From NCBI GenBank assembly GCA_019117485.1, contig DWZQ01000033.1:1-64000 (forward strand): 64,000 bases of DNA, in the 5' to 3' direction. This document shows, piece by piece, positions 6,879 to 16,877 of the stretch; position 1 is the first letter of the stretch; each line of letters begins with the position of its first letter. The position numbers and the translations under genes were made by a program. Below the pieces are notes generated by a model. The model was not told the origin of the DNA and made no database searches. It worked only from the letters and a program-made list of their open reading frames with translations. Source of the stretch: Candidatus Agathobaculum intestinipullorum. GTDB lineage: Bacteria > Bacillota > Clostridia > Oscillospirales > Butyricicoccaceae.

Positions 6879-8593
6879 AAAACGGCGTTTCCCGCACGGG
6901 GTTGCGTATCACGACCATTCTCGTCTCGATGGTGGTCGGCGTGGTTGCCATCATCCTATGCTGCTGCATGCTGTTTTTCCTCAACCGGTACCGCAGCACA
7001 ATGGTGCAGGGCGCGCTGACCAGCAGCTCGCAGGCGGTTTCGCAGGTGTCGAGCACGGTCGGTAACTATTTGCAGGGCATGGGACAGGCTATGTCAGTGG
7101 TGGAACAGTCGATGCTGGAGAGTACGGACAACCGCGACCGGCTGCTCAATGCGTTCTTAGCCTTCCGTCCGGACGTGGTGGCGGTGACGAGCTATTCGCC
7201 ATCCGGTAAGCTGCTCGACTGCTGGTGTCTGGATCACGAGCCGCGCGAGCTGATCTATCAGAACCTTTCCTTCGATTTGGACAGGGCGCGCGGTTCAGGC
7301 AGCGCCTACATGACCGCCCCGCATGTGGAGAGTATTTTTGAGGGCTATTATCCTTGGGTGGTCACCATGACCATCCCGCTGGCGTCAGGTAACCAGACCG
7401 CATGGGTTTCGCTCGACCTGAGTTTTTCCAGCATTTCCACCCATATCAATACGGTGAGTATCGGCCAGCGTGGTTATTGCTTCCTGATAGACAAGGAGGG
7501 CAACATCATCTATCATCCGCAGCAGCAGCTGTTGTATGCCGGGCTGAAATCCGAGGATACGGCGGCGTTGGCCGCGCTGGAGGACGGCTCCTATGTCGAC
7601 GACACGGTGATTTATTCGGTCACCAGCGTGGCGGGCAGCGACTGGCGTGTGGTGGGTGTGAGTTATGTTGACGAGATGGTCAACCGCAGCTTTCGCGAGA
7701 TGCTCCGCCTGTCGCTTGTGCTGTTCGCGGCGTTGCTCGCGGCAGCGGTGCTGATCAGTGCTCTGCTGTCCCGGCTGTTGGCGCGTCCGCTGCGTGGGCT
7801 GGCCGGCGCGATGGAGCGTTTTGAGAGTGACGCCGACCACTTTACCTATCGCCCGGTCGGCGGCACGCGCGAGATACAGGAGTTATCCAGCTCGTTTGAG
7901 CATATGGTGGGGCGCATCCAGCAGCTGATGACCACGGTGCGCGAGGAAGAGGTCAATTTGCGCAAAACCGAGCTGAAAGCGTTGCAGGCACAGATCAACC
8001 CGCACTTCCTGTACAACACGCTGGACTCGATTGCGTGGATGTGCGAGCAGGGGCGCAACGCCGACGCAGTAAAGATGATCCACGCGCTGGCGCGGCTGTT
8101 CCGCATCAGCATCAGTAAGGGGCATGAGCTGATTCCAATCGCCAAGGAGATCGAACATGCCGAAAGCTATTTGCAGATTCAGAAATACCGCTATAAGAAC
8201 CAGTTTACCTATCAGTTTGACGTCGATCCGGCGTGTCTGGATTACTATTGCAACAAAATCACGCTCCAGCCGATCATTGAGAACGCCATTAACCACGGCC
8301 TCGACCTGCTGGTAGACGAGGGCTGTATTACCGTGCAGGTGCGGCAGGATGGGCAGGATATCGTGTTTACCGTGCGCGACAACGGCGTCGGCATGAGCGA
8401 CGAGATGATCCATACCGTCCTTGAGCAGGGGCAGCAGGACCGGACGGGCATCGGTATCCGCAATGTCAACGACCGGCTGCAAATCTACTTTGGCAAGCAA
8501 TACGGGCTGCATATCACCAGCGAGCCGGACGAGGGAACCTGCGTAGAGATTCGCATGCCCAAGATACAGGAGGGGGACTATGAAGCGAAATAG
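6875..8593 (+). CDS. YesM-type sensor histidine kinase
   Basis: A 572-residue membrane kinase. A first membrane helix (about residues 8-32) is followed by an extracytoplasmic Cache-like domain to about 275, a second helix near 280-300, a HAMP linker, the His_kinase domain with the phosphoacceptor H377 in QINPHFLYNTLDS, and a C-terminal HATPase with N box ENAINHGLDLL and G boxes DNGVGMS and GIGIRNV. The GTG start overlaps the response regulator stop by 4 bases, and the end overlaps the following lipoprotein gene by 14, so the three products are made together. It probably senses sugar directly or via that lipoprotein. Confidence 0.93.
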   Translation: MKNGVSRTGLRITTILVSMVVGVVAIILCCCMLFFLNRYRSTMVQGALTSSSQAVSQVSSTVGNYLQGMGQAMSVVEQSMLESTDNRDRLLNAFLAFRPDVVAVTSYSPSGKLLDCWCLDHEPRELIYQNLSFDLDRARGSGSAYMTAPHVESIFEGYYPWVVTMTIPLASGNQTAWVSLDLSFSSISTHINTVSIGQRGYCFLIDKEGNIIYHPQQQLLYAGLKSEDTAALAALEDGSYVDDTVIYSVTSVAGSDWRVVGVSYVDEMVNRSFREMLRLSLVLFAALLAAAVLISALLSRLLARPLRGLAGAMERFESDADHFTYRPVGGTREIQELSSSFEHMVGRIQQLMTTVREEEVNLRKTELKALQAQINPHFLYNTLDSIAWMCEQGRNADAVKMIHALARLFRISISKGHELIPIAKEIEHAESYLQIQKYRYKNQFTYQFDVDPACLDYYCNKITLQPIIENAINHGLDLLVDEGCITVQVRQDGQDIVFTVRDNGVGMSDEMIHTVLEQGQQDRTGIGIRNVNDRLQIYFGKQYGLHITSEPDEGTCVEIRMPKIQEGDYEAK

Positions 8594-9548
8594 GGGGGCG
8601 GCTGTGTGTGCGGCGCTGCTTTGCCTGCTGTCCGGCTGTGCGGGTAGTACGGGCTATGCCCAGCAGAATACGGTTGCGCTGGTGGTCAAATCGACGGAGA
8701 CCGAGTTCTGGCTGTCGGTGTTCGCCGGGGCGGAGGCCGCCGCCACCGAATACAATTTGACGCTGACCATCACCGGCCCGGATGCGGAGGAGGATTACGA
8801 GACGCAGAACCAGATGGTCGATGAGGCGGTGCGCGCAGGTGCGCAGGCGATCGTGTTTTCCGCCATTGATTATGAGAATAATGCTGCTGCGATCGACGCC
8901 GCTGCCAAGGCGGGGGTCAAAATCGTTGCGATTGACAGCAATGTAGCGTCCGACGCGGTCAGCACCTATATCGGCACCGATAACTATGCCGCCGGGCAGA
9001 TGGCGGCGCAGGCGGCGCTCGACCGGGTGGGTGGGATGCTCCGGGTAGGCATTGTCAATTATGATATCAACAGCGCCAACGGGCAGGAACGCGAACAGGG
9101 CGCACGGGATTTGCTGGAGGCCAGCGGCCGCGCGGAAATCGTCAGCGTGATCAATACACTGTCCGAGGCGGGCTACTCCAAAGTCGACACCGCAACCCTG
9201 CTGCGGGAGCATCCGGAGATCAACGTGCTGATCGCTTTCAACGAGCCGACCAGTGTAGGCGCCTCACGGGCGGTTGAGCAAATGGGGCTGGAGGACGGCG
9301 TGTTCCTTGTGGGGTTTGACTCCAATGTCGCTACCGTGGATGCCTTGCAGGAAGGGTCGGTGGACGCGCTGATTGTGCAGAATCCGTACGCCATGGGCTA
9401 TCTGGGGGTGGAAAGCGCCTACCGGCTGCTGAGCGGCCAGTCCGGCGATGTGGAGCGCATCGTAGATACCTCCACGCAGACCGTGGACAGGGAGAATCTG
9501 TTTGAGGTGGATAGTCAAAAGGTGCTGTTCGCTTTCGACTCGCGTTGA
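8580..9548 (+). CDS. Sugar-binding lipoprotein of the YesMN operon
   Basis: A 322-residue type I periplasmic-binding protein (RbsB/MglB superfamily) with a lipoprotein signal ending LLSGC at C20. The fold is recognisable from VALVVKSTETEFW, the AQAIVFSAIDYE stretch, IVAIDSNVAS, YIGTDNYAAGQMAA and FLVGFDSN. There is no permease or ATPase gene directly behind it; instead it is encoded with, and overlaps, the two-component system. By analogy with other three-component systems it may present the bound sugar to the YesM sensor rather than serve only in transport. That role is inferred. It could alternatively share the Mgl transporter. Confidence 0.82.
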   Translation: MKRNRGAAVCAALLCLLSGCAGSTGYAQQNTVALVVKSTETEFWLSVFAGAEAAATEYNLTLTITGPDAEEDYETQNQMVDEAVRAGAQAIVFSAIDYENNAAAIDAAAKAGVKIVAIDSNVASDAVSTYIGTDNYAAGQMAAQAALDRVGGMLRVGIVNYDINSANGQEREQGARDLLEASGRAEIVSVINTLSEAGYSKVDTATLLREHPEINVLIAFNEPTSVGASRAVEQMGLEDGVFLVGFDSNVATVDALQEGSVDALIVQNPYAMGYLGVESAYRLLSGQSGDVERIVDTSTQTVDRENLFEVDSQKVLFAFDSR

Positions 9549-9550
9549 AT

Positions 9551-9565
9551 TGTGCATAATGCACA
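9551..9565. promoter_or_regulatory. Perfect 15-base palindrome upstream of mglB
   Basis: TGTGCAT at 9551-9557 and ATGCACA at 9559-9565 are perfect inverted repeats around one base, located about 75 bases upstream of the mglB -35 box and just after the end of the preceding gene. It is followed by TTTT, so it could be a weak terminator, but it also fits a regulator-binding site such as that of the adjacent YesN protein. Confidence 0.4.
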
Positions 9566-9638
9566 GTTTTGTTGTAGAAAAATTTCACTCATGCGCAAGT
9601 TTACATAAAAATTTGCCCCTTCGCAGTGATTTTTCACC

Positions 9639-9667
9639 TTGTTTTTCGGGTAGGCATCCTGTAAAAT
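9639..9667 (+). promoter_or_regulatory. Promoter of mglB and the galactose operon
   Basis: TTGTTT at 9639-9644 and TAAAAT at 9662-9667 are 17 bases apart. The weak -35 is what one expects of a promoter that needs an activator such as the upstream YesN regulator. Transcription would start near 9674, giving a leader of about 60 bases. Confidence 0.6.
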
Positions 9668-9735
9668 GGAAGGCAAGAAGGAGGGCGGCCGTGTCGGGGC
9701 CCCTTCCACGAGAAAAGGAGAAAAGGAGAATCACT

Positions 9736-11019
9736 ATGAAGAAAAGATTACTCGCACTGACCCTGGCAGGCGCTATGGTATTCAGTCTTGCGGCGTGCTC
9801 TTCGGGCGGCAACAATGCGTCGACGGATGAGCAGGGCGGCGGCACCGAGACGGCGGAAGTTGCAAACAAGGATAAGCCCCTCGTTTGGTTCAACCGTCAG
9901 CCGTCCAACAGCTCCACCGGCGAGCTGGACATGACCGCGCTGAACTTCAACGATAACACCTACTATGTCGGCTTCGACGCCAACCAGGGCGCTGAGCTGC
10001 AGGGTACGATGATCCTCGACTACGTCAAGGCGAACATCGCTACCATCGACCGCAACGGCGACGGCATCATCGGTTATGTTCTGGCCATCGGCGATATCGG
10101 CCATAACGACTCTATCGCTCGTACCCGCGGCGTTCGCGCGGCGCTCGGCACGGCCGTAGAGAAGGACGGCGCGATCATCAGCGATCCGGTTGGCAGCAAT
10201 GCTGACGGCTCCGCTACCGCTGTTAAGGACGGCAGCCTGGAAGTTGACGGCAAGACCTACGTTGTCCGTGAGCTCGCTTCTCAGGAAATGAAGAACTCCG
10301 CAGGCGCAACTTGGGACGCGGCTACCGCTGGTAACGCGATCGGCACCTGGGCTTCTTCCTTCGGCGATCAGATCGACATCGTTGCTTCCAACAACGACGG
10401 CATGGGCATGTCCATGTTCAACGCTTGGTCCAAGGCCAACAAGGTTCCGACCTTCGGCTATGACGCAAACGCTGACGCTGTTGCAGCAATCGCAGAGGGC
10501 TACGGCGGCACCATCAGCCAGCATGCTGACGTTCAGGCTTACCTGACCCTGCGCGTACTGCGCAACGCACTTGACGGCGTAGACATCGACACCGGCATCG
10601 GCACTGCAGACGACGCAGGCAACGTGCTGACCGACGATGTTTACTACTACGACGAAGCTGTCCGCTCCTACTACGCTCTGAACGTAGCAGTTACGGCTGG
10701 CAACTACACTGAGTTTATGGATTCCACCAAGGTTTACGAGCCTGTCAGCAACCAGCTGGATGCTTCCGCTCACCCGGAGAAGAGCGTATGGCTGAATATC
10801 TACAACGCGGCGGATAACTTCCTGAGCGCTACTTACCAGCCGCTGCTGCAGAACTACGACGACCTGCTCAACCTGAAGGTAGAGTACATCGGCGGCGACG
10901 GCCAGACTGAGGCCAACATCACCAACCGCCTGAGCAACCCGAGCGCGTATGACGCTTTCGCCATCAACATGGTGAAGACTGACAACGCTGCTTCCTACAC
11001 CGCGCTGCTGAACCAGTAA
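9736..11019 (+). CDS. mglB: Galactose/glucose-binding lipoprotein MglB
   Basis: A 427-residue lipoprotein of the MglB type. The signal ends FSLAAC at C21, preceded by the AAGGAGAA ribosome site and the ATG at 9736. A long Ser/Gly/Thr linker follows, then two binding lobes. The segment D105-x-N107-x-D109-G matches the calcium-binding loop that is a signature of galactose/glucose-binding proteins, and VGFDANQGAELQG and ASNNDGMGMSMFNA are typical of the family. It captures sugar outside the membrane for MglA/MglC. A large hairpin separates it from mglA. The gene uses conspicuously uniform, optimal-looking codons, consistent with high expression. Confidence 0.93.
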   Translation: MKKRLLALTLAGAMVFSLAACSSGGNNASTDEQGGGTETAEVANKDKPLVWFNRQPSNSSTGELDMTALNFNDNTYYVGFDANQGAELQGTMILDYVKANIATIDRNGDGIIGYVLAIGDIGHNDSIARTRGVRAALGTAVEKDGAIISDPVGSNADGSATAVKDGSLEVDGKTYVVRELASQEMKNSAGATWDAATAGNAIGTWASSFGDQIDIVASNNDGMGMSMFNAWSKANKVPTFGYDANADAVAAIAEGYGGTISQHADVQAYLTLRVLRNALDGVDIDTGIGTADDAGNVLTDDVYYYDEAVRSYYALNVAVTAGNYTEFMDSTKVYEPVSNQLDASAHPEKSVWLNIYNAADNFLSATYQPLLQNYDDLLNLKVEYIGGDGQTEANITNRLSNPSAYDAFAINMVKTDNAASYTALLNQ

Positions 11020-11063
11020 TTCGGTGCCCAACCTCTTTCAAGTTGAATAATTTGTAACGGCAG

Positions 11064-11147
11064 ACACGATTGGGGAGAGGAAATTCTCCGTCTCAGGGGA
11101 AGCGATTCTCCTTTGCGGAAGAAGGACCTCTCCCCTTGTCGTGTTTT
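11064..11147 (+). ncRNA. mglB-mglA intergenic RNA hairpin
   Basis: ACACGA (11064-11069) plus GGGGAGAGG (11072-11080) pair with CCTCTCCCC (11127-11135) plus TCGTGT (11139-11144), a 15-bp stem with one small internal loop closing a 46-base loop; three T residues follow. The short T tail suggests an mRNA-stabilising or partially terminating structure rather than a full terminator. It would favour excess MglB over the ATPase and permease. Confidence 0.7.
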
Positions 11148-11215
11148 CAGCAAGCTGGGGCGGGCCGATATGGCCTGTCCAACCGGTCAATATTGCATAA
11201 ACGGGAGTAACGAGA

Positions 11216-12724
11216 ATGGCAGATGCAAAAAACGATATTGTCCTGTCAATCCGCGGCATGAGCAAGTCCTTTGGCCGTAACCGCGTGCTTGATCACATCA
11301 ATCTGGATGTTAAGCGCGGTACGGTTATGGGTCTGATGGGCGAAAACGGCGCCGGTAAGTCGACGATGATGAAGTGCCTGTTCGGCACCTATCAGAAGGA
11401 TGAAGGTAAGATCTTCCTCAATGGCAAGGAAATCAGCTTTTCCGGCCCGAAAGACGCTTTGGAAAACGGGATCGCCATGGTGCATCAGGAGCTGAACCAG
11501 TGCCTGGAGCGCAACGTGATTGATAACCTGTTCCTTGGCCGCTACCCTACCAATTCTGTGGGTATGGTAGACGAAGGCAGGATGAAAAAGAAAGCTTCGG
11601 AACTGTTCCGCAAGCTGGGCATGACGGTCAACCTGACCCAGCCCATGCGGAATATGTCCGTTTCCCAGCGGCAGATGTGCGAGATCGCCAAGGCGATTTC
11701 CTACAACTCGCAGGTAATTGTACTGGACGAACCCACCTCCTCCCTGACCGTGCAGGAGGTAGATAAACTGTTTGAAATGATGCGGATGCTCAAGGCGCAG
11801 GGTATTGCCTTGATCTACATCTCGCATAAGATGGATGAGATCTTCGAGATCTGCGACGAGATCTCGGTGCTCCGCGACGGTAATCTGGTTATGACCAAGC
11901 CGTCTACGGAGACCAACATGAACGAACTGATCGCCGCGATGGTAGGCCGTTCGCTTGAGAGCCGTTTCCCGCCGGTAGATAACACGCCGGGAGATACGAT
12001 CCTGTCGGTGCAGCATCTTTCCACAAAATACGCGCCTTATTTGCAGGATGTTACCTTCGACGTGAAGGAAGGCGAAATCTTCGGCCTGTACGGACTGGTG
12101 GGCGCCGGGCGTACCGAGCTGCTCGAAACGATTTTCGGCGTGCGCACGCGTGCGGCGGGTCGCGTTTATTTCAAAAATCGGCTGATGAACTTCGGCAGCG
12201 CCCGCGAGGCTATCGAACACGGCTTCGCGCTGATCACCGAGGAACGCAAGGCAAACGGCCTTTTCCTCAAGTGTGACCTTACCTTTAATACAACGATTGC
12301 AAATCTGGAGCAGTATAAGGCCGGTCTGGCGCTGTCTGAAACCAAGATGATCAAGGCGACCAACAAGGAAATCAAGATCATGCATACCAAGTGCATGGGA
12401 CCGGACGATATGATTTCCAGCCTGTCGGGCGGCAACCAGCAGAAGGTCATTTTCGGCAAGTGGCTGGAACGCGAACCCCAGATTTTCATGATGGACGAAC
12501 CCACGCGCGGCATTGACGTTGGCGCGAAGTATGAGATCTATGAACTGATCATCAAGATGGCCAAGCAGGGCAAGACCATCATCGTCGTCTCTTCTGAAAT
12601 GCCTGAGATCCTCGGCATCACCAACCGCATCGGTGTCATGTCCAACGGGCATCTCTCCGGCATTGTCAACACCAAAGAGACCGATCAGGAAGAGCTTTTG
12701 CGGCTCAGCGCAAAATACCTGTAA
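11216..12724 (+). CDS. mglA: Galactose ABC transporter ATP-binding protein MglA
   Basis: A 502-residue ATPase with two fused nucleotide-binding domains, as in all carbohydrate-uptake-type-2 transporters. The first half has Walker A GENGAGKST, a Q-loop region, MSVSQRQM as the signature and VIVLDEPTS as Walker B. The second half starts near residue 265, with the degenerate GLVGAGRTEL in place of Walker A, signature LSGGNQQK and Walker B FMMDEPTRGID. It powers sugar import through MglC. It is followed by mglC after 15 bases. Confidence 0.94.
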   Translation: MADAKNDIVLSIRGMSKSFGRNRVLDHINLDVKRGTVMGLMGENGAGKSTMMKCLFGTYQKDEGKIFLNGKEISFSGPKDALENGIAMVHQELNQCLERNVIDNLFLGRYPTNSVGMVDEGRMKKKASELFRKLGMTVNLTQPMRNMSVSQRQMCEIAKAISYNSQVIVLDEPTSSLTVQEVDKLFEMMRMLKAQGIALIYISHKMDEIFEICDEISVLRDGNLVMTKPSTETNMNELIAAMVGRSLESRFPPVDNTPGDTILSVQHLSTKYAPYLQDVTFDVKEGEIFGLYGLVGAGRTELLETIFGVRTRAAGRVYFKNRLMNFGSAREAIEHGFALITEERKANGLFLKCDLTFNTTIANLEQYKAGLALSETKMIKATNKEIKIMHTKCMGPDDMISSLSGGNQQKVIFGKWLEREPQIFMMDEPTRGIDVGAKYEIYELIIKMAKQGKTIIVVSSEMPEILGITNRIGVMSNGHLSGIVNTKETDQEELLRLSAKYL

Positions 12725-12739
12725 GTAGGAGAATTGCTT

Positions 12740-14395
12740 ATGGCATCAACAAGTACAAAAATCCTTACGGCCGAACAGGAAGTGCAGCTCCGTCGGCCGA
12801 TCGACGACTACGTCGGCAATATTCAGGATAAGATCAACGACCTGCGCGAGGACGGCACCGATAAGGTGATCGAAATCCAAAGCGCGATGGACAGCCTCAA
12901 GCGCGATAAAATTTACACCGCGCAGGAGAAAACCGTCCGGCTGCAGGAGCTACAGAAGGCGCTGGAGCAGGCCAAGGCGGTCGAGGCCCGCAACAAGGAC
13001 GAGGTCGCCAAGCTGATCGGCGACGCGGAGCGTTACCTCAAGGCGCATTACGACACGGACTATTATCAGGCGGTTGTGGCAAGCTGCCGTCAGGAAAAAG
13101 TGCTGGCTGCGGAAAACTACCGCGCAGCGGTTGCCAAGCTCAATCAGGAGCATCAGGCTGCGATTGCCAAGCTCAGCGATGCGCATGAAATTAAGGACGA
13201 GAAGTACGTCCACAAAAACCGCCTTTTCGACGCAAAAATGCGTCTGGAAAAGGATTTGCAGCAGGTGAAGGACCGGCAGCATGCAGCGTTTGAGCACAAG
13301 TATCACCTGATCGACTTGCTGCGCATGTCCAGATTCTCCTTTGGCGAAACCATGGCGCAGAAGTGGGAGAACTACAAGTATACCTTTAACCGCCGTGACT
13401 TCCTGCTCAAGAACGGCCTGTACATCGCTATTATCATCATCTTCATCGCGCTGTGTATCATCACGCCGCTGGTCAAGAACGTCCAGCTGCTGACGGTGAA
13501 CAACGTGCTGAACATTTTGCAGCAGGCTTCGCCGCGTATGTTCCTTGCGCTCGGCGTTGCGGGCCTGATCCTGCTCGCCGGTACTGACCTGTCCATCGGC
13601 CGTATGGTCGGTATGGGTATGACGGCGGCTACCATCGTTATGCATCAGGGCATCAACACTGGTTCGGTGTTCGGCCACATCTTTGATTTTACCAGCCTGC
13701 CCGCGCTTGCGCGCGTGCTGCTGGCGCTGGTTGTGTGCATCGTGCTGTGCACCGTGTTTACCACGATCGCCGGTTTCTTTACCGCGAAATTCAAGATGCA
13801 TCCGTTCATCTCAACCATGGCCAACATGCTGGTCATCTTCGGTCTGGTTACTTATTCCACCAAGGGCGTGTCCTTCGGTGCGATCGACCCCAATATCCCG
13901 AACATGATCATCCCGCGCATCAACAACTTCCCCACAATCATCCTGTGGGCAGTTGCCGCGGTGGTTATCGTCTGGTTCATCTGGAACAAGACCACGTTCG
14001 GTAAGAACCTGTACGCTGTGGGCGGCAACCCGGAATCCGCTGCCGTTTCCGGTATCTCGGTATTCTGGGTCACGGTAGGCGCATTCATCCTGGCCGGTAT
14101 CCTGTACGGCTTCGGCGCTTGGCTGGAATGCATCCGTATGGTCGGCTCCGGTTCGGCGGCTTACGGCCAAGGCTGGGAAATGGACGCGATCGCGGCGTGC
14201 GTTGTCGGCGGTATTTCGTTTACCGGCGGTATTGGTAAGATTTCGGGCGTCGTTGTCGGTGTATTCATCTTCACCGCGCTGACGTACTCGCTGACCACCC
14301 TCGGTATCGACACCAACCTGCAATTCGTATTCTCCGGTATCATCATTCTGGTAGCCGTTATGCTCGACTGCCTGAAGTATGTACAGAAGAAGTAA
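12740..14395 (+). CDS. mglC: Galactose ABC permease MglC with long N-terminal coiled coil
   Basis: A 551-residue permease. Residues from about 225 on are a typical BPD_transp_2 permease: hydrophobic helices starting LYIAIIIIFIALCIITPLV, the AGLILLAGTDLSIGR segment, GGNPESAAVSGI and VVGGISFTGGIGKISGV. Before this lies a ~215-residue hydrophilic, charge-rich helical region with heptad-like stretches (TVRLQELQKALEQAKAV, AKLNQEHQAAIAKL), presumably cytoplasmic. Typical MglC proteins are about 330-340 residues and lack it. The start at 12740 follows TAGGAG; a TTG two codons earlier is less likely. The extension may interact with MglA or a regulator; this is unknown. Confidence 0.92.
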   Translation: MASTSTKILTAEQEVQLRRPIDDYVGNIQDKINDLREDGTDKVIEIQSAMDSLKRDKIYTAQEKTVRLQELQKALEQAKAVEARNKDEVAKLIGDAERYLKAHYDTDYYQAVVASCRQEKVLAAENYRAAVAKLNQEHQAAIAKLSDAHEIKDEKYVHKNRLFDAKMRLEKDLQQVKDRQHAAFEHKYHLIDLLRMSRFSFGETMAQKWENYKYTFNRRDFLLKNGLYIAIIIIFIALCIITPLVKNVQLLTVNNVLNILQQASPRMFLALGVAGLILLAGTDLSIGRMVGMGMTAATIVMHQGINTGSVFGHIFDFTSLPALARVLLALVVCIVLCTVFTTIAGFFTAKFKMHPFISTMANMLVIFGLVTYSTKGVSFGAIDPNIPNMIIPRINNFPTIILWAVAAVVIVWFIWNKTTFGKNLYAVGGNPESAAVSGISVFWVTVGAFILAGILYGFGAWLECIRMVGSGSAAYGQGWEMDAIAACVVGGISFTGGIGKISGVVVGVFIFTALTYSLTTLGIDTNLQFVFSGIIILVAVMLDCLKYVQKK

Positions 14396-14414
14396 ATCCA
14401 ACCTTTTATAAGCG

Positions 14415-14467
14415 AAAGCCGCTGCAAGGCAAATATGGAGGCCCCCTGCCTGCTTTGCAGCGGCTTT
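14415..14467 (+). ncRNA. mglC-galK intergenic RNA hairpin
   Basis: A perfect 13-bp stem, AAAGCCGCTGCAA at 14415-14427 with TTGCAGCGGCTTT at 14455-14467, closes a 27-base loop. No T run follows beyond the stem, so it is probably an mRNA-processing or stability element between the transport and enzyme halves of the operon, or a partial terminator. Confidence 0.6.
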
Positions 14468-14552
14468 ACGACTGTGTATTCCAAAAAGAGAGTCAGATTA
14501 TGTCGGAACGGAATGCCCCGGCGGGACGGGGCAAGAAGGAGTGAGGAGAACC

Positions 14553-15839
14553 ATGCAAAAACTGGGTGATGTCCGCCGCGCGCTGGCTGGCGGCGAGATG
14601 AACGAAAAGCTGTCCCACCTGCTGTATGATGATCTGGAGGCGGCAAAGCAGCGGGTCGCCAAGCTGCTGGATGAATTCCAGAAAAGCTTCGACGCGGGCG
14701 AGGATACCCCTGTGGCGCTGTGCTCGGCGCCCGGCCGCACGGAAATCGGCGGTAACCACACCGACCATCAGCACGGGCGTGTGCTGGCAGGCGCGGTCGA
14801 TCTTGACTTTATCGCCTGCGTAGCGGCCAACGGCACCAACACCATCCGCTTCCAGTCCGAGGGCTGGCCGATGGTAGAGGTCGAGCTGGATACGCTCGAC
14901 CCCAAGGAGGAAGAGAAGGAAAGCACGGCGGCGTTGGTGCGCGGTATGGCTGCGCAGGCAGCCGAGCGCGGCTACACCGTTAAGGGCTTTGACGTGTACG
15001 CTACCTCGAGTGTGCTGCCCGGCTCGGGCCTGTCGTCCTCGGCGGCCTGTGAGGTGCTGCTCGGCGTGATCGAGAACCACCTGTTCTGCGGCGACGCGCT
15101 TGACCCGGTGACCATTGCGCAGATGGGCCAGAAGGCGGAAAACATCCACTTTGGCAAGCCCTGCGGCCTGATGGATCAGGCGGCTTCGTCCGTCGGCGGC
15201 GCCGTCACGATCGACTTTGCCGACCCGGCTGCGCCGGTGGTGCGTGCATTGCAGGTCGATCTGGACAGCTTGGGCTACGCGCTGTGCATCATCGACTCGG
15301 GCGCTGATCACGCCGACCTGACGGATGAATACGCTGCCGTGCCGCAGGAAATGCGGGCGGTTGCGGCGCACTTCGGGAAGGAAGTGCTGCGCGAGGTGAG
15401 CGAAAATGATGTTCTGGGCGACCTGCCCGCGCTGCGCCAGAAGGTGGGCGACCGCGCGGTGCTGCGCGCATTCCACTTCCTCGCGGACAATGAGCGCGTA
15501 GCCAAGCAGGCCGACGCACTGGCTGCCGGCGATATGGATACCTTCCTTGCGCTGGTTAACGAGTCCGGCCGCTCCTCGTGGGAGTTGCTGCAAAACATCA
15601 CGCCCGCAGGCGCGGTGCAGCATCAGGATATGGCCGTTGCGCTCACCGTCGCGCAGCGCGCGCTGGGCGGCCGCGGTGCCTGCCGCGTACATGGCGGCGG
15701 TTTTGCCGGCACGATTCAGGCGTTTGTCCCGCTGGATATCCTGACGGCGTTCCGCAGTGAGGTCGAGGGCGCGCTGGGAGCGGGCTGCTGCCATGTGCTG
15801 CGCATCCGTCCGGTAGGCGGCACGGTAATCTGGTCGTAA
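14553..15839 (+). CDS. galK: Galactokinase
   Basis: A 428-residue GHMP-family kinase that phosphorylates galactose at C1. It shows the galactokinase signature GRTEIGGNHTDHQHG near residue 60, the ATP-binding VLPGSGLSSSAA motif near 155, and the C-terminal motif GACRVHGGGFAGTIQAF. The N-terminal ~45 residues are longer than in the E. coli enzyme, as often in Clostridia. I chose ATG 14553, which has GAGGAG and AAGGAG upstream; GTG 14541 is possible. It is the first Leloir enzyme gene after the mgl transport genes and is followed by galE. Confidence 0.94.
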   Translation: MQKLGDVRRALAGGEMNEKLSHLLYDDLEAAKQRVAKLLDEFQKSFDAGEDTPVALCSAPGRTEIGGNHTDHQHGRVLAGAVDLDFIACVAANGTNTIRFQSEGWPMVEVELDTLDPKEEEKESTAALVRGMAAQAAERGYTVKGFDVYATSSVLPGSGLSSSAACEVLLGVIENHLFCGDALDPVTIAQMGQKAENIHFGKPCGLMDQAASSVGGAVTIDFADPAAPVVRALQVDLDSLGYALCIIDSGADHADLTDEYAAVPQEMRAVAAHFGKEVLREVSENDVLGDLPALRQKVGDRAVLRAFHFLADNERVAKQADALAAGDMDTFLALVNESGRSSWELLQNITPAGAVQHQDMAVALTVAQRALGGRGACRVHGGGFAGTIQAFVPLDILTAFRSEVEGALGAGCCHVLRIRPVGGTVIWS

Positions 15840-15882
15840 CATCCAAGTAATCGCGTTTTTTTAGAAAGGGGCATACCGAACT

Positions 15883-16875
<993 letters not shown>

Positions 16876-16877
16876 GC

